A stretch of DNA of 31,029 nucleotides from the IMG/VR virus record IMGVR_UViG_3300021364_000949, positions 1-31,029 of that record; one strand, given 5' to 3'. The stretch is from a virus. This document shows, piece after piece, positions 29,675 to 31,029 of this stretch. Position numbers and translations under genes: made by a program. How positions within the stretch are numbered: position 1 is the stretch's first letter; each line of letters opens with the position of its first letter. The notes beneath the pieces are model-generated. The model saw nothing but the letters and a program-made list of their open reading frames with translations. It was not told the origin of the DNA and made no database searches.

Positions 29675-31029
29675 ATTTAAGACTATTAAATGGAAGAATT
29701 TTTTATCTACTGGAAATAATTTTACTAAAATAAATTTAAACACTCACAATAAAACTTTAATCGTGGGTGAAAATGGAGCGGGAAAATCTACTATTTTAGA
29801 TGCTCTGTGTTTTAGTCTTTTCAACAAACCATTTAGAAAAATTAATAAACCACAACTAGTCAACACTGTAAACCTTGCAGACTGTGTAGTTGAGGTTGAA
29901 TTTTCTATTGGTAAAATTGATTGGAAAATTAAACGTGGAATGAGACCGACTGTTTTTGAAATATACAAAGATGGAAACATATTAGATCAAAGTGCATCTT
30001 CTGCAGACCAGCAAAAGTGGTTAGAGCAAAATGTTTTAAAACTTAATTATAAATCATTTACACAAATTGTTGTTCTTGGTTCATCTACGTTCATTCCTTT
30101 CATGCAACTTCCAGCAGCAGGACGCAGAGAAGTTATTGAAGATATCTTAGATATTAGAATTTTTTCTACTATGAATTCTATTTTAAAAGATAGAGTTAAA
30201 GAAAACAAAGAAGCAGTATCTGATATAGATTATTCTATTTCTATTTTAAAAGAAAAAGTAGAAGTTCAAAAAAGATTTATTGTTGATTTAAAGAAACAAA
30301 GTGAAGAGAATGTAGTTCTTTGGGAAGAAGAGATTGCTAATATGCAACGAGACATTGATTCTAATCAACTTGAACTTGAGAAACATATGGTTGAAATTGA
30401 TACGATGACTAAGCAAATGAATGCTTATCCAAATCCTCAAAAAGAACTAACTAAACTAAATGAGTTTTACATTAAGTTTAAGTCTAAGATAAAAGATATG
30501 GAGAAGGAAATTAATTTTTTAACTTCTAATGATACATGTCCAACATGTAATCAAGATATCACTAAAGATTTTAGAGAACTGAATGTTAATAAAAATAAAC
30601 AAAATATTGAAAAATTAGATGATGCTTTGCTTGATATTAAATCAAAACAAACAACTCTAAATGAGAGTCTCACTCAACGGAATATCATTCAAAAAAATAT
30701 CAATCAATCGCAAAACAAAATTAATAACTGTTTTAGCACGATTAATTGGAAGAAGGACAAAGTTAAAGATACTCAAGATAAAATTCAATCATTAAAGGAT
30801 AATACTGATAATATTGATAGAGAAAAGGAAAAGATGAAAACTCTTATAGATCAAGGAAAGGGTCAGGAACTTCAACGTCGTCAAATTGCTAAGCGATCTA
30901 CTGAGTTAAAAATTGTTGCAGACATCCTCAAGGATGGCGGAGTTAAAAGTACAATTATTAGAAAGTATCTCCCTGTGATGAATACTTTAATTAATAAACA
31001 TCTGCAAGAACTTGAGTTTTATGTTAACT
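29667..31029 (+). CDS. 46: Recombination nuclease subunit gp46 (Rad50/SbcC-like), 3' end cut off
   Basis: 454 codons are visible from ATG 29667 with no stop before the window end. The start MIEFKTIKWKNFLSTGNNFTKINL leads to the Walker A motif VGENGAGKST at about 33-42 and the Q-loop region after YKSFTQIVVLGSSTFIPFM. A long coiled coil from about 190 is broken by the zinc-hook CPTC near residue 290 (TCPTCNQDI). The visible part ends inside the return segment (VADILKDGGVKSTIIRKYLPVMN), before the signature and Walker B motifs. gp46 powers gp47 by ATP-driven rearrangement. It overlaps the DUF3110-like gene by eight bases. Confidence 0.95.
   Translation, partial: MIEFKTIKWKNFLSTGNNFTKINLNTHNKTLIVGENGAGKSTILDALCFSLFNKPFRKINKPQLVNTVNLADCVVEVEFSIGKIDWKIKRGMRPTVFEIYKDGNILDQSASSADQQKWLEQNVLKLNYKSFTQIVVLGSSTFIPFMQLPAAGRREVIEDILDIRIFSTMNSILKDRVKENKEAVSDIDYSISILKEKVEVQKRFIVDLKKQSEENVVLWEEEIANMQRDIDSNQLELEKHMVEIDTMTKQMNAYPNPQKELTKLNEFYIKFKSKIKDMEKEINFLTSNDTCPTCNQDITKDFRELNVNKNKQNIEKLDDALLDIKSKQTTLNESLTQRNIIQKNINQSQNKINNCFSTINWKKDKVKDTQDKIQSLKDNTDNIDREKEKMKTLIDQGKGQELQRRQIAKRSTELKIVADILKDGGVKSTIIRKYLPVMNTLINKHLQELEFYVN

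Noticed and set aside
1-31029. Homing endonucleases, introns, inteins or tRNA genes
   Set aside because: All core genes read through without interruption, and no complete HNH or GIY-YIG motif or tRNA cloverleaf was seen. The zinc-ribbon at 15957 is the only hint of an endonuclease remnant.

Overview
The window looks like a continuous piece of a T4-like myovirus (Straboviridae-type) genome that infects marine picocyanobacteria (Synechococcus or Prochlorococcus). Every gene is on the + strand, genes are tightly packed (largest gap about 120 bases), and the DNA is AT-rich. The gene order 13-14-15-16-17-18-19-20-67-21-22-23-3-uvsY-uvsW-55-47-46 is that of the T4-like core as arranged in cyanophages. 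A small protein resembling the cyanobacterial DUF3110 family lies between genes 47 and 46 and supports a cyanobacterial host. The host assignment is inference from gene content; no host gene other than this one is visible.

Region 1 (1-10521) encodes host-contact and tail-fibre-type proteins: a large repeat-rich fibre protein cut by the window edge, a glycine-rich adhesin-like protein, and three modular paralogues that share an N-terminal tag and a C-terminal jelly-roll-like domain. The three paralogues have different middles: one beta-sandwich, and two seven-bladed FG-GAP propellers. The region ends with a probable tail-fibre assembly chaperone.

Region 2 (10559-24873) is the late virion module. 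It holds the neck proteins gp13 and gp14, the tail terminator gp15, both terminase subunits with several small genes around them, the tail sheath gp18 (with a large extra repeat domain), tube gp19, portal gp20, prohead core gp67-like, protease gp21, scaffold gp22 and major capsid gp23. It closes with a strong UUCG-loop terminator. T4-type late promoter boxes (TATAAATA and close variants) precede many of these genes and often overlap the upstream stop codon.

Region 3 (24879-31029) starts at a perfect late box. It carries a tail-completion-like protein (gp3 candidate), the recombination mediator UvsY and the helicase UvsW, then a small unknown protein. After a 120-base gap with a sigma-70-like promoter come the late sigma factor gp55 and the Mre11/Rad50-like pair gp47/gp46, the latter cut by the window end. 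gp55 would recognise the late boxes that drive region 2, so the window contains both the regulator and its targets.

The least expected signals are: two long GC-rich RNA hairpins in tandem inside the first 45 codons of the portal gene; a late promoter box sitting in the loop of a hairpin just upstream of the sheath gene ribosome-binding site; the swapped-middle array of fibre paralogues, with a DNA-level two-blade duplication in the second propeller; a glycine-rich domain that seems nested inside a LamG-like domain; and two small cysteine-knuckle proteins flanking the large terminase.
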